Source: SURF-13 sp041695325
Lineage (GTDB): Bacteria > Pseudomonadota > Gammaproteobacteria > SURF-13
Reading direction: 5' to 3'
Assembly (NCBI GenBank): GCA_041695325.1
Contig: JBGFRC010000004.1
Coordinates: forward strand, 5,774 to 69,773
Length of the DNA stretch: 64,000 nucleotides
The first letter of the stretch is position 1. Each line of letters opens with the position of its first letter. The notes beneath the pieces were generated by a model. It was given only the letters and a program-made list of their open reading frames with translations, was not told the DNA's origin and made no database searches. Shown one piece after another: positions 33,706 to 44,614 of the stretch. A program made the translations under genes and the position numbers.

Positions 33706-36069
33706 ATGGCAATTGATCCCGTCTGCGGCATGACCGTGGATGAAAAAGCGGCGGCGGGCCGCTTCGTTTATCAAAACCAAAGCTATCACTTTTGCTCAAC
33801 GCACTGCCTGCGCCAGTTCCAGGCCGCGCCGGAAAAATTCATTCAGGGCGGCGCCAGGCCGCACGCTTGCCTGCACAGGCACGCGCACGGCACCGGCCCG
33901 GTTCTTGCGCCAGCCAGGGAAGGCTTAGTGTCGCGGGAGGCAGGAAGCCGGGAGCGGCAAGGCAAGGCCAAAGACCCGATTTGCGGCATGGTGATAGACA
34001 AGGCCGGCGCGCTCACCTCCGAGCGCGCCGGCCGCACCTATTATTTTTGCTCCACCGGTTGCAAGCTCACCTTCGATTCACCTGAACAGGAACTCAAGTC
34101 CATGCGCACGCGCGTGGCCATCGCCCTTGCCGGCGTGCTCGCGCTCGCGATCCTGCGCGCAGCGGCGTTCATTGGGCTTGCCACCGGCGCCACCATCGTG
34201 ACCTGGGCGCCGATCCCGGCGCTGCCATGGTTCACCTGGGGCATGTGGCTGTTCATCCTGGTGACGCCGGTGCAGTTCATCGGCGGCTGGAGCTTCTATG
34301 TGGGCACCTGGAACGCGATCAAGGCGCGCACCATCAACATGGACACGCTGATCGCGCTCGGCACCTCGGTGGCGTATTTTTACAGCGTGGCGGTGATCTT
34401 CTTTCCCGAGGTGCTGCCGGTGAAGGTGGAGGAGCGCGACGTGTACTTCGAGGTCTCGGCGGTGATTATCGCCTTCGTGCTGCTCGGAAAGTACATGGAG
34501 GAGATCATCAAAAAGCGCTCCTCGGCGGCGGTGCGCAAGCTCATGGATTTGAGGCCCGCGCAGGCGCACGTGGTGCGCGAGAGCCAGGAGATGGAGGTGC
34601 CGGCGGAAAGCGTGATGCCGGATGAAATCGTCATTGTGCGTCCCGGCGAAAAGATACCCGCCGATGGCGTGGTGCTGGAAGGCGCCTCCAGCGTGAATGA
34701 GGCCATGCTCACCGGCGAGGCGATGCCGGTGGAAAAAACACCAGGCGCGCAACTCATCGGCGGCACGCTCAACCAGGAGGGCCTGCTGCGTTTCAAGGCC
34801 ACACGCGTGGGCAGCGAGACCGCGCTGGCGCAGATCATCAAGCTGGTGGAGGAGGCGCAGGCCTCCAGCGCTCCGATCCAGCGCGTCGCCGATCAGGTAA
34901 CCGGTTATTTCGTCCCCGCGGTGGTGGTGGTGGCGTTTTTATCGTTTGGCGGCTGGTGGCTGGCCGGCGACTTCCCGCAGGGTTTGCTGGCCTTCATCGC
35001 GGTGCTCATCATCTCCTGCCCGTGCGCGCTCGGCATCGCCACGCCCGCCGCGCTCATGGTGGGCGTGGGCAAGGGGGCGGAGGCGGGGATACTTATCCGC
35101 GGCGCTGAAGTGCTGGAGCGCGCGCGCGCGCTCACCACGGTGGTATTCGACAAGACCGGCACGCTCACGCGCGGCGAGCCCAACGTCACGGATATAGTCC
35201 CCGTCGCGCCTCACTCCGAGGAGGAACTGTTACGGCTTGCCTCCGCCGTGGAACAGGGATCGGAGCATCCGCTCGGCCAGGCCATCGTACGCGCGGGGAA
35301 ACACCTCGCCTTGCCCCAAGCCGGTGATTTCACCGCGATTGCGGGGCACGGCGCGCGCGCCATGATTGAAGGCAAGCCCGCGCTGCTCGGCAACCGCCGT
35401 TTATTGCAGCGCGAAGGCATCGCAACCGGCAACGCCGAACAAACGATGGCGCAACTCGAGGCGCAGGGCAAAACCGCCATGCTGCTGGCCTATGACGGCG
35501 CGTTGCTGGGCGTGATCGCGGTGGCGGACACGCAGAAACCCGAGGCGCGCGAGGCGGTGCAAAGTCTGAAACGGGAAGGCATCGAGGTGATACTGCTCAC
35601 CGGCGATAATCCGCGCACCGCCCACGCCATCGCGCGCGAGCTCGGCATCGAGCGCGTCATCGCCGAGGTGCTGCCCGGCGACAAGGCGCTGGTGATCCGC
35701 GACCTGCAAGCGCAAGGCAAGGTGGTGGCGATGGTGGGCGACGGCGTGAACGACGCCCCCGCGCTCGCCACCGCGGACATCGGCATTGCTATCGGCTCCG
35801 GTTCCGACGTGGCCAAGGAGACCGGCGGCATCATCCTGGTGAAAACCGACGTGCGCGACGTGGTGGTTTCGATCCGCCTGTCGCGCGCCACGCTGCGCAA
35901 GATCAAGCAGAATCTGTTCTGGGCGTTTATCTACAACACGGTCAGCATCCCGGTGGCGGCGCTGGGATTTTTAAACCCCATCATTGCCGCGGCGGCGATG
36001 GCCTTGAGTTCGCTCTCGGTGATCGTCAACTCGGCGCTGCTCAAGCGCGAGAAGCTTGCGCAGGTTTAG
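33706..36069 (+). CDS. Heavy-metal P1B-type ATPase with two N-terminal YHS domains
   Basis: Metal-exporting ATPase of 787 residues. Two YHS domains (DPVCGMTVDEKAA.. YHFCSTHC and DPICGMVIDKAG.. YYFCSTGC, about 1-45 and 90-130) replace the usual HMA domains. Six to eight membrane segments follow, with the CPC ion site C438-P-C440, TGEAMPVEK, the phosphorylated D482 in DKTGT, SEHPLGQA and GDGVNDAPALA. This is the copper/silver type. The stretch between the YHS domains (about 68-84) is encoded by a 49-bp repeat shared with the aspS end. Confidence 0.95.
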   Translation: MAIDPVCGMTVDEKAAAGRFVYQNQSYHFCSTHCLRQFQAAPEKFIQGGARPHACLHRHAHGTGPVLAPAREGLVSREAGSRERQGKAKDPICGMVIDKAGALTSERAGRTYYFCSTGCKLTFDSPEQELKSMRTRVAIALAGVLALAILRAAAFIGLATGATIVTWAPIPALPWFTWGMWLFILVTPVQFIGGWSFYVGTWNAIKARTINMDTLIALGTSVAYFYSVAVIFFPEVLPVKVEERDVYFEVSAVIIAFVLLGKYMEEIIKKRSSAAVRKLMDLRPAQAHVVRESQEMEVPAESVMPDEIVIVRPGEKIPADGVVLEGASSVNEAMLTGEAMPVEKTPGAQLIGGTLNQEGLLRFKATRVGSETALAQIIKLVEEAQASSAPIQRVADQVTGYFVPAVVVVAFLSFGGWWLAGDFPQGLLAFIAVLIISCPCALGIATPAALMVGVGKGAEAGILIRGAEVLERARALTTVVFDKTGTLTRGEPNVTDIVPVAPHSEEELLRLASAVEQGSEHPLGQAIVRAGKHLALPQAGDFTAIAGHGARAMIEGKPALLGNRRLLQREGIATGNAEQTMAQLEAQGKTAMLLAYDGALLGVIAVADTQKPEAREAVQSLKREGIEVILLTGDNPRTAHAIARELGIERVIAEVLPGDKALVIRDLQAQGKVVAMVGDGVNDAPALATADIGIAIGSGSDVAKETGGIILVKTDVRDVVVSIRLSRATLRKIKQNLFWAFIYNTVSIPVAALGFLNPIIAAAAMALSSLSVIVNSALLKREKLAQV
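33908..33956 (+). repeat. 49-bp repeat, copy 3, inside the metal ATPase gene
   Basis: It differs at three positions from copy 1 (23853-23901). It is read through in frame as part of the linker APAREGLVSREAGSRERQ between the two YHS domains. In the aspS copy a different frame is used, and the repeat supplies the stop. Confidence 0.85.
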
Positions 36070-36070
36070 T

Positions 36071-36289
36071 ATGCATGAGCATTCCCCGCCGCCTCCCTCA
36101 CCACCCTGGTGGAAAACCCGCATAGGCCTGATGTTCATCGGGTTCCTGGCTATCGCTGCGTTTTTCCTCGTCGCTGAGCATCAGGCGCACGTGCTGGGCG
36201 CGCTGCCGCTCATTTTGCTGCTGCTGTGCCCGCTGCTGCACCTGTTCGGGCATGGCGGCCACGATCATGGGAAGGGCAAAAAACAATGA
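36071..36289 (+). CDS. DUF2933-type small membrane protein
   Basis: A 72-residue protein with one or two hydrophobic segments (IGLMFIGFLAIAAFFLVAEHQ and GALPLILLLLCPLLHLF) and a His-rich tail, HGGHDHGKG, suited to metal binding. It starts one base after the ATPase stop and overlaps the next start (ATGA), so it is coupled to both. Confidence 0.82.
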   Translation: MHEHSPPPPSPPWWKTRIGLMFIGFLAIAAFFLVAEHQAHVLGALPLILLLLCPLLHLFGHGGHDHGKGKKQ

Positions 36290-36939
36290 CCTCCTCCGTG
36301 CCCGCCTATGGCCTGTGGCTGCTGGTGATCGTCAACTCGCTGGTGTTCATCATCTTCGCGTTCAGTTTCACCAGGCCGCGCACCAAACGCGACTGGCGCT
36401 CGTTCGGCGCGTTCTCCGCCTTCATCGTCGCGCTGTTTACCGAGATGTACGGTTTCCCGCTGACGATTTATCTCCTCTCCGGCTGGCTGCAGAGCCGTTA
36501 TCCCGGCGTGGACTGGTTCGCGCATGACGCGGGACATCTGCTGGAGATGCTCTTCGGCTGGCGCGACAAGCCGCATTTCGGCCCGTTTCATTTGTTAAGT
36601 TTTGCCTTGATCGGCGGCGGCTTCTGGCTGCTCGTCTCGGCATGGAAGGTACTGTATGCGGCGCAGCAGGCGCACACGCTGGCGATGACAGGGCCGTATG
36701 CGCGCATCCGCCATCCGCAGTACGCCGGCTTCGTGCTCATCATGCTGGGTTTTCTGGTGCAGTGGCCGACGCTGCTCACGCTCGCCATGTTCCCGGTGCT
36801 GGTGTACATGTACGTGAGGCTGGCGGGCGCCGAGGAGCGTGAAGTCCTGGCCGAATTCGGCGAGCAATACGCGCGTTACGCCGCGCGCACGCCGGCGTTC
36901 ATCCCGCGTCTTGCACCGCTGCGGCGGCGGGAGCCTTGA
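36286..36939 (+). CDS. Isoprenylcysteine carboxyl methyltransferase-like membrane protein
   Basis: A 217-residue protein with about five membrane segments and the ICMT/PEMT SAM-binding motif GPYARIRHPQYAGFVLIMLGF near residue 140. The substrate in bacteria is unknown. It is in a coupled run with the metal ATPase (ATGA overlap at its start), a common arrangement in metal-resistance operons of sulfur bacteria. Confidence 0.85.
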   Translation: MTSSVPAYGLWLLVIVNSLVFIIFAFSFTRPRTKRDWRSFGAFSAFIVALFTEMYGFPLTIYLLSGWLQSRYPGVDWFAHDAGHLLEMLFGWRDKPHFGPFHLLSFALIGGGFWLLVSAWKVLYAAQQAHTLAMTGPYARIRHPQYAGFVLIMLGFLVQWPTLLTLAMFPVLVYMYVRLAGAEEREVLAEFGEQYARYAARTPAFIPRLAPLRRREP

Positions 36940-36950
36940 GAAACACCATC

Positions 36951-37538
36951 ATGCCCTTTATCACCACACCCGCGCAACGCCGTTTTCCCTGGTACGTGCG
37001 GCTGTTCTTCTGGAACCAGCGCCGCAAGTACGGCGCGGTGCTCGAACCCGCGCGCCTGTGGGGCCGCAGCCCGCGCGTATTCCTCGGCGTGGCCACGCTC
37101 TACGGCGCGCTCGATCGGCACTCTTCGCCGCTTGAGCCGGTGTTGCGCTCGCTCGTCACGGTGCGGGTGTCGCAGATCAACTGGTGCCGCTTCTGCGTGG
37201 ACATCAACTCGGCGCTGGCGCTCAAACGCGGCGGCAGCCTTGAGCGGCTCGAAGCGCTCGAGCGTTTCGAGGAGAGCGCGCTGTTCAGCGAACGCGAGAA
37301 GGCGGCGCTCGCCTATGCCGAGGCGATGACGTATTCCGAGCGCCGGGTCACGGCCGGGAACCTGGCGCGGCTGCGGCGTCACTTCGACGATGACGCCGTC
37401 ATCGAGCTCACCGCGCTCATTGCGTTTCAGAATTTGTCGAGCAAGTTCAACGCGGCTTTGGGCGTCGAACCGCAGGGCTTCTGCCACGCGGCGCCGCAGC
37501 CCAAGGCGCGAGGCGATGTAAACGAAGAGAGCCGATGA
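36951..37538 (+). CDS. Carboxymuconolactone decarboxylase / AhpD-like protein
   Basis: A 195-residue protein with the helical CMD/AhpD fold. The CxxC pair in NWCRFCVDINSALAL and the nearby YAEAMTYSE and LTALIAFQNLSSKFN are the family landmarks, suggesting peroxidase-type redox chemistry. ATG 36951 (MPFITTP) is chosen; an in-frame TTG at 36936 overlaps the upstream stop. It overlaps the AI-2E gene start. Confidence 0.85.
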   Translation: MPFITTPAQRRFPWYVRLFFWNQRRKYGAVLEPARLWGRSPRVFLGVATLYGALDRHSSPLEPVLRSLVTVRVSQINWCRFCVDINSALALKRGGSLERLEALERFEESALFSEREKAALAYAEAMTYSERRVTAGNLARLRRHFDDDAVIELTALIAFQNLSSKFNAALGVEPQGFCHAAPQPKARGDVNEESR

Positions 37539-38632
37539 ACGATCTTGTTGCCGCGACCCTGACGCGCCGCATCATCCTCGGCCTGCTGCTGGGCGGCCTG
37601 TTAATTCTCAGCTACGCGGTGTTGCACCTGTTCCTGGCGCCCCTGGCCTGGGCCGGCATACTCGCCTACATCACCTGGCCGCTGTACGCGCGACTGCGCC
37701 GGGTGCTGCGCGGCAACGCCACAGGCAGCGCGCTCATCATGACGCTGCTGCTGACGGCGGCGTTCGTGCTGCCGCTGCTGTGGCTGATCGCCTTACTGCG
37801 CGGCGAGCTAGCCGCCGCGTACGCTGTGGTAGCGGCCTATCTGGCCGAGGGGCCGCGCCCGTTGCCGGAGTTCATCGCCGGAATTCCCTGGCTGGGCGAG
37901 CGGCTGCAGGAGTTCCTCGATCAGCTCGCCGGGGATCCGGCCGCGGTGCAGGAGCGAATCGGGCACTGGGTCGAGCAGCGCACTGGCGAGATTCTGGATC
38001 TCCTGGGCGACGTGGGGCACAACGCAGCCAAGCTCGGCCTCGCCCTGATCGCGGTGTTTTTTCTCTACCGCGACGGCGAAAACCTGCTCCACCAGGCGCA
38101 ACGCGTGCTGCACCGCTTTCTCGGCGCGCGCGTTGAGGCCTATCTCGCCGCCGCCGGCAACACCATTAAGGCCGTGGTCTACGGGATGCTAGCCACTGCG
38201 CTGGTGCAGGGGTTGGTCGCCGGCCTCGGCTACTGGGCCGCAGGACTGGAGGCGCCGGTGCTGTTGACCGTGCTGACCGTGCTGATCGCGCTGATCCCCT
38301 TCGGCACGCCTTTCGTGTGGGGCTCGATCGGCGTGTGGCTGCTGCTCAACGGCCAGGTAGCCGCCGGCATTGGGCTGCTGCTGTGGGGCGCACTGGTAGT
38401 GAGCTGGGTGGACAACCTGGTCCGCCCGCTGGTGATCAGCTACGCCACCCGCCTCCCGTTCCTGCTGGTCATATTCGGCGTGCTCGGCGGCCTCGCGGCA
38501 TTCGGCCTGATCGGGTTGTTCCTCGGCCCGGTGATCGTCGCCGTGCTGGTAGCGGTGTGGCGCGAGTGGCTGGAGGAAACCCAGGCGCAACCAGCCACCG
38601 CACAGCCGCCGCCCGGGCAGGAGCGGGAATAG
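37535..38632 (+). CDS. AI-2E family transporter
   Basis: Membrane protein of 365 residues with about eight hydrophobic segments of the YdiK/TqsA type. Landmarks are LFLAPLAWAGILAYITWPLY near the N-terminus and PFGTPFVWGSIGVWLLLNG and GLIGLFLGPVIVAVL near the C-terminus. The ligand is unknown; relatives carry sodium or quorum-sensing compounds. The ATGA overlap couples it to the AhpD-like gene. Confidence 0.88.
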   Translation: MNDLVAATLTRRIILGLLLGGLLILSYAVLHLFLAPLAWAGILAYITWPLYARLRRVLRGNATGSALIMTLLLTAAFVLPLLWLIALLRGELAAAYAVVAAYLAEGPRPLPEFIAGIPWLGERLQEFLDQLAGDPAAVQERIGHWVEQRTGEILDLLGDVGHNAAKLGLALIAVFFLYRDGENLLHQAQRVLHRFLGARVEAYLAAAGNTIKAVVYGMLATALVQGLVAGLGYWAAGLEAPVLLTVLTVLIALIPFGTPFVWGSIGVWLLLNGQVAAGIGLLLWGALVVSWVDNLVRPLVISYATRLPFLLVIFGVLGGLAAFGLIGLFLGPVIVAVLVAVWREWLEETQAQPATAQPPPGQERE

Positions 38633-38679
38633 GTCCTCGCACCGGCTTCATCTTCGCCGGCCGTTCCGCGTTACGCGCC

Positions 38680-39861
38680 TTATCCTGCATGTTGCGTTCC
38701 GCCCGACGCACGCATCACGCAGCCGAACAAGAGCGCCGCGCCGAACGAGAGCGCGCCGAGCAGCGTGAAGGCGGGGGTGTAACCGTGAATCCCCACCACC
38801 CAGCCAGTGAGCACCGGGCCGATGCTCTGGCCCACGTCCATCACTGTGCGCAACACGCCCATGGAGGAGCCGTATTCACCCTTTTTGGTGAGGTCGGCGA
38901 CCAGCGCCGAGGTGGAGGACGTGACCGCGGCAAACCCGACGCCGAATAACAGGCTCAACGCACACAAGCCCGCAAAATAAGGCAGCCAGGGCAACAGCGC
39001 GACACTCAATGCGCCGACCAGCAAACCTGGAATGATGACACGCGCGCGGCCTATCTTGTCCGACACCCTGCCCATGAGCGGCTTGATGAACACGATGCCT
39101 ATCAGCTGCACGCCCAGTATCACGCCGATCTGCCAGGCCGGAATGCCGAGTGAGGCGGCGAACAGCGCGAGAAACGCCTCCACCGCGCCGAATACCAGAT
39201 ACTGCGCCGCCTCCACCAGCGTGGTCGCCATGATGCGCGCATCGCGCAGCACCATTTTCAGGCTGGCTAAAAAGTTGACGTGCTCACTTTTAAGCGGCGC
39301 CGGCGCGCCGCCGTCGTTCAGCATCCATCCCACGGCCAACGCCAGCACACCGCTCACACCGCAGGCGATATACACGGCGTCGAAGCTCGCGAGCGAAATC
39401 AGGAACCCGCCCAGGAACGGCGCGATGGAGCGCCCCACGATGGTCACCGAGGAATACGTGGAAAGTTTGGCGGCGCGGCCCTGCACGTAACGCTCGGCGA
39501 TCGCGGCGGTCGCCACGGTGCCGAAGATCGCGGTGGCGAAGCCGTGATAAAAGCGCACTGCCATCAACTGCCACACCTCACTCACCATGAGATACAAAAA
39601 CGGCGCGCTGGCGAAGATCAGCAGCGAGAAAAAAATCACCCGCCGCTTGCCGAGATGATCGGACAGCGAGCCAGCGGGAAAGCTGATCAGGATGCCGGGT
39701 ATGGTCGAAGCGATGACGATCCAGCCGATCTCCGCCGGCGTCGCCCCCAGCGCCTGCGCGAACAAGGGCAGCACCGGGGTCTTGGACAGGGTGGAGCTTA
39801 GAATCGCCAGCCCGCCGATGAAGGCGATCAAGACGAAGAATGAGGGAGAAACTGCCTTCAT
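38680..39861 (-). CDS. MFS transporter
   Basis: Major facilitator protein of 393 residues with 12 hydrophobic segments. The conserved loop motif DHLGKRRVIFF between helices 2 and 3 and the pseudo-repeat DKIGRARVIIPG in the second half are of the drug-efflux type. The substrate is not known. It is divergent from the hydrolase at 39925, with about 60 bases between. Confidence 0.9.
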   Translation of the reverse strand: MKAVSPSFFVLIAFIGGLAILSSTLSKTPVLPLFAQALGATPAEIGWIVIASTIPGILISFPAGSLSDHLGKRRVIFFSLLIFASAPFLYLMVSEVWQLMAVRFYHGFATAIFGTVATAAIAERYVQGRAAKLSTYSSVTIVGRSIAPFLGGFLISLASFDAVYIACGVSGVLALAVGWMLNDGGAPAPLKSEHVNFLASLKMVLRDARIMATTLVEAAQYLVFGAVEAFLALFAASLGIPAWQIGVILGVQLIGIVFIKPLMGRVSDKIGRARVIIPGLLVGALSVALLPWLPYFAGLCALSLLFGVGFAAVTSSTSALVADLTKKGEYGSSMGVLRTVMDVGQSIGPVLTGWVVGIHGYTPAFTLLGALSFGAALLFGCVMRASGGTQHAG

Positions 39862-39924
39862 CGCTTGGGAAAGGTGGGAAACAGCTATTATTATAGCCGC
39901 GAACTCGTCGAGGCCGTCGTGCGC

Positions 39925-40758
39925 ATGGTGTGGAACATTTTAGGAATCCTGGCAACCGCCTACGCGGCGCTGCTTGTCGGCGTGTTTTTGTTTCAGTCGC
40001 GGCTGGTCTATTTTCCCGACATAGGGCGCGAGTTCGCCGCGACGCCGCGCGACGCGGGCCTCGATTACGAAGAGGTACAGCTCAACACCGCCGACGGGGA
40101 AAGCCTGCACGCCTGGTTCGTCCCGGCTAAGCATGACCGGGGAACCGTGCTGTTGTTCCACGGCAACGCCGGCAACATCGCCCACCGCGTTGAATACCTG
40201 CTCATGCTCCACCGGCTGGGCTATTCCAGCTTCATCTTCGACTACCGCGGTTACGGCAAGAGCAGCGGCAAGCCCAGCGAGCCGGGAACCTACCGCGACG
40301 CCGAAGCGGCGTGGCGTTACCTCACCGTGACCCGGAACATCGAGCCTCGGCGCATCGCGCTCTTGGGCGAATCGCTCGGCGGCGCGGTGGCGGCGTGGCT
40401 CGCGTCACGCCAACGGCCCGGGGCGCTGGTGCTGGCCTCGGTCTTCACCTCGGCGCCCGAGCTCGGCGCCGAAGTTTATCCCTTCCTGCCGGTGCGGCTG
40501 CTGTCGCGCTATGACTACAACACCCGCGCCTATCTCGAAAACGTGCAAGCCCCGCTGCTCATCGCCCACAGCCGCGAGGACGAGATCATCCCCTACCGCC
40601 ACGGCCGTGCGCTGTTTGAGGCGGCGCGCGGACCCAAAGTCTTTCTCGAAATGCGCGGCGGCCACAACGACAGCTTCCTGTTCAGCCGCGAGTCCTGGGC
40701 CCGTGAGCTGGGTGACTTTCTCGATCGCCATGTTGGCAATGCCCGCCCCGTACCCTAG
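39925..40758 (+). CDS. Membrane-anchored alpha/beta hydrolase (ABHD13/BEM46-like)
   Basis: A 277-residue protein: one N-terminal hydrophobic helix (MVWNILGILATAYAALLVGVFLF), then an alpha/beta hydrolase with HGNAGNIAHR (oxyanion), the nucleophile elbow GESLGG, Asp in HSREDEIIPY and His in RGGHNDSF. The family acts on lipids or peptides; the substrate is unknown. ATG 39925 is chosen; the open frame goes further back. Confidence 0.88.
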   Translation: MVWNILGILATAYAALLVGVFLFQSRLVYFPDIGREFAATPRDAGLDYEEVQLNTADGESLHAWFVPAKHDRGTVLLFHGNAGNIAHRVEYLLMLHRLGYSSFIFDYRGYGKSSGKPSEPGTYRDAEAAWRYLTVTRNIEPRRIALLGESLGGAVAAWLASRQRPGALVLASVFTSAPELGAEVYPFLPVRLLSRYDYNTRAYLENVQAPLLIAHSREDEIIPYRHGRALFEAARGPKVFLEMRGGHNDSFLFSRESWARELGDFLDRHVGNARPVP

Positions 40759-40826
40759 TTCTGCCCCCTGTTTTCCAACTGGTTTACTACCCGCAGCCAG
40801 GAGCCCAGGAGCAGAGCGGAACAGCA

Positions 40827-41804
40827 TCAGGTACTGCGCTTTGGTGGGGCTTTCTTCTCTTTCACCAGCGTGTACTCAACAGATGGTTCGTGGACCGCGG
40901 GATAGCGATCCATCCATGACAAGTCTCTTCCAATGACTAATTCCTCCATCGTTGCATGATGGGTGTTCGTCATGGGGATAAGGCGCATCTGGAATCCATG
41001 CCTCCGAGCCATGACCCTGACCTCGTCAGCATTGTCATAGGTCATTAGGAAATCACCTCTTAGGTACCCGCAAAGACTGAAAAGTTGCTCGTGATCTAAA
41101 TCGCAGTGCCGATAGAGGCGTTTCCCAGCTCGTTTCCCACCAGCGGTATAAGGGGGGTCTATAAAAAACACCGCATCCCGACGCGATGAGAATTCTTGAA
41201 TGACTTTCAAGCCGTCCTCTTGGCGGAATTTAATTCTGCTCGCGACCCGGTTCATATTGAGGAATCTCTTGGCAAGAGTTGTGGGATACCACCGTGAGCG
41301 TATGCCTTTTCCGTTTTCTCCATGCTTCAGGAAGCCTGATCCTTCCGCCAATATGCCTCCATGGAATGTACGGTTCTTAAGTATGGTTTGAAACGCTTTC
41401 TCTTTATTAGTAACAGCGGAACGTGAGATTTCCTGAGTGATCGATTCCTTAGTCAGGTCAAAAGCGAGAATGCGTGCCGCAAGCCATTCGGCGTCTCCAT
41501 CCACCACAGCGCGCCATACCGCTGCGATATCATCGTCTATTTCCACCATTACGACAGTGGAAACAAGATTTTCAAAAAGGCCCGTTAGGCTTATGATTCC
41601 GCCGCCAGCAAACGGCTCAACCAAAACTTCCGGTTTCTGGCTCTTCTGCCGCAGCCAGTCTCTAAAGGTTGGTACAAACCATGTCTTTCCGCCAGGGTAG
41701 CGAAAAGGGCTTCTTTGAGGAATGGAGGCCACATTGACCGGCGTTGACGGATGTGTCTTCTCACATAACTCCGGGAACAGTACTTGTTGTCTGCGCGCAG
41801 CCAT
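40827..41804 (-). CDS. D12-class adenine-specific DNA methyltransferase
   Basis: N6-adenine methylase of 325 residues: FRYPGGKTWFVP (motif X), the SAM site PFAGGGIISL (motif I) and the catalytic DPPY at 216-219 (motif IV). It lies directly behind the broken NotI-like endonuclease on the same strand, so it is its likely modification partner. G+C is visibly lower than that of the neighbours (two lines in the island hand-counted at 42 and 52%). NotI's known site GCGGCCGC has no adenine, so if this pair works together the site must differ. Confidence 0.9.
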   Translation of the reverse strand: MAARRQQVLFPELCEKTHPSTPVNVASIPQRSPFRYPGGKTWFVPTFRDWLRQKSQKPEVLVEPFAGGGIISLTGLFENLVSTVVMVEIDDDIAAVWRAVVDGDAEWLAARILAFDLTKESITQEISRSAVTNKEKAFQTILKNRTFHGGILAEGSGFLKHGENGKGIRSRWYPTTLAKRFLNMNRVASRIKFRQEDGLKVIQEFSSRRDAVFFIDPPYTAGGKRAGKRLYRHCDLDHEQLFSLCGYLRGDFLMTYDNADEVRVMARRHGFQMRLIPMTNTHHATMEELVIGRDLSWMDRYPAVHEPSVEYTLVKEKKAPPKRST

Positions 41805-42687
41805 TTAAAAGGGCTTCTCAATAGTCTTGTTGGTGGGAGGAGATTCAAGCTGTTCGTCGAGTTTCTCCTGAAGCAATCTCATGAAATCGTCAATCTTTCC
41901 TGGCGAGGGCGTAGTTATTGCCAGCAGGGCTGGTTCAAATTCTGTGAATACTTCATCAATCTTCTTGAGCTTATACTTCTCTTGCCCGCTTTCCTTGGTC
42001 AGCTCAAGGTCGTAGATCAACCATGCGATGTCAGCCTTTTTCCTTGGTACTGTTTTCAACAAGGGAAGAGTATCAAAAAAACCCCTTGCCCAAAGCTACG
42101 GCAGCCTTCTTTTGCCATGCATGGAAAATTCCGCCCTTGAATAGAAGCTGGGGCACCAATCTTTTCCTTGAAGACGAAAGATAGTCAGGGCGGGGGTAAT
42201 TCGGTTGAGAGGACCAGTCCATTGATGCGCGCCTCTTAGGATTCTTCATGTAATGTTCGAAAGGGTCACGAACGCTGCCGGAAATATATACCGCCTGCAC
42301 CTCAAGTGCACCGAAGTCGTAGACTTTTCCTTCGCTGTCATAGGCAACAAGTACCACATCAATGTTGCCGGCCGATTTACCATGAGAGTCATTCAGTCTT
42401 ACTTCTGTCAGGGAGCTCCATAAGACATTTTCGCCAAAGAAAAATTCGGCAGCATCATCGGTGATGAGCCAATCTTCACGAAAGCGAATTGGACAGGTGA
42501 TCACCGCCTTGTTTTCATGAAGGACGCTACAGACCCCAAGAGGGTTTTTGGCCTTGTCTTTCGTGCAATTTGGCACCTTGTTATTAAAAGGGCATAAACG
42601 ATGTGAGCGATATCTGTTGGCTTTATTGGACTGGTCACTCACGAGGTGTCCGAAAACTTCTGCAAGTGGATGCGATGTTTTTTTCAT
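41805..42687 (-). pseudogene. NotI-family restriction endonuclease, frameshifted at a T7 run
   Basis: The first part (204 residues from ATG 42687, AGAAAGG upstream) contains LCPFNNKVPNCTKDKA.NPLGVCS, which carries the cysteines of the NotI iron site, the catalytic region SLTEVRLNDSHGKSAGNIDV with LEVQAVYIS, and RADYLSSSRKRL-like PRPDYLSSSRKRLVPQLLFK. It stops after a T7 run on the minus strand (bases 42074-42080 region). One T fewer joins GKGFFDTLPLLKTVPRKKAD to the C-terminal ADIAWLIYDLEL..FEPALLAITTP part (to 41805). That part would complete a NotI-length protein. It is a pseudogene, a phase-variable gene or a sequencing error. Confidence 0.82.
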
Positions 42688-42916
42688 TTTTGCCTTTCTT
42701 CTCGTTCCCAACGGTACGGGAGTTGACCTGTCTGTGTACGCCGCACAAGCAGGGCAACGCCGCATCCTGAGCGGCGTGGCCGTGAATGTATTCTACACTC
42801 ACGTAGAGAATGGCGGAAGCCGCAAGCCTGTCTCACGATGACGGCTCGAATGAGGGTTGAACGGCGCGCTGCGCGCAGCTCAACTTGAACTTATACTTGA
42901 AAGGGCGACAGCATCT

Positions 42917-44536
<1,620 letters not shown>

Positions 44537-44571
44537 GGGCTATAAGCTAGAACACACGCCGGCCGGAGGCT

Positions 44572-44585
44572 TTGACATAGATCAA
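44572..44585. promoter_or_regulatory. FNR-type box upstream of groEL
   Basis: TTGAC-ATAG-ATCAA, one mismatch. It lies between the end of xfp and groEL; a class II start would fall at the groEL ATG. Confidence 0.7.
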
Positions 44586-44614
44586 ACGGCGCTCTCCGGG
44601 GCTGCCGATTTCGA

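Noticed and set aside
44600..44612. Second FNR box downstream of xfp
   Set aside because: CGAT-TTCG-ATCAA has only one good half and overlaps the end region of xfp.
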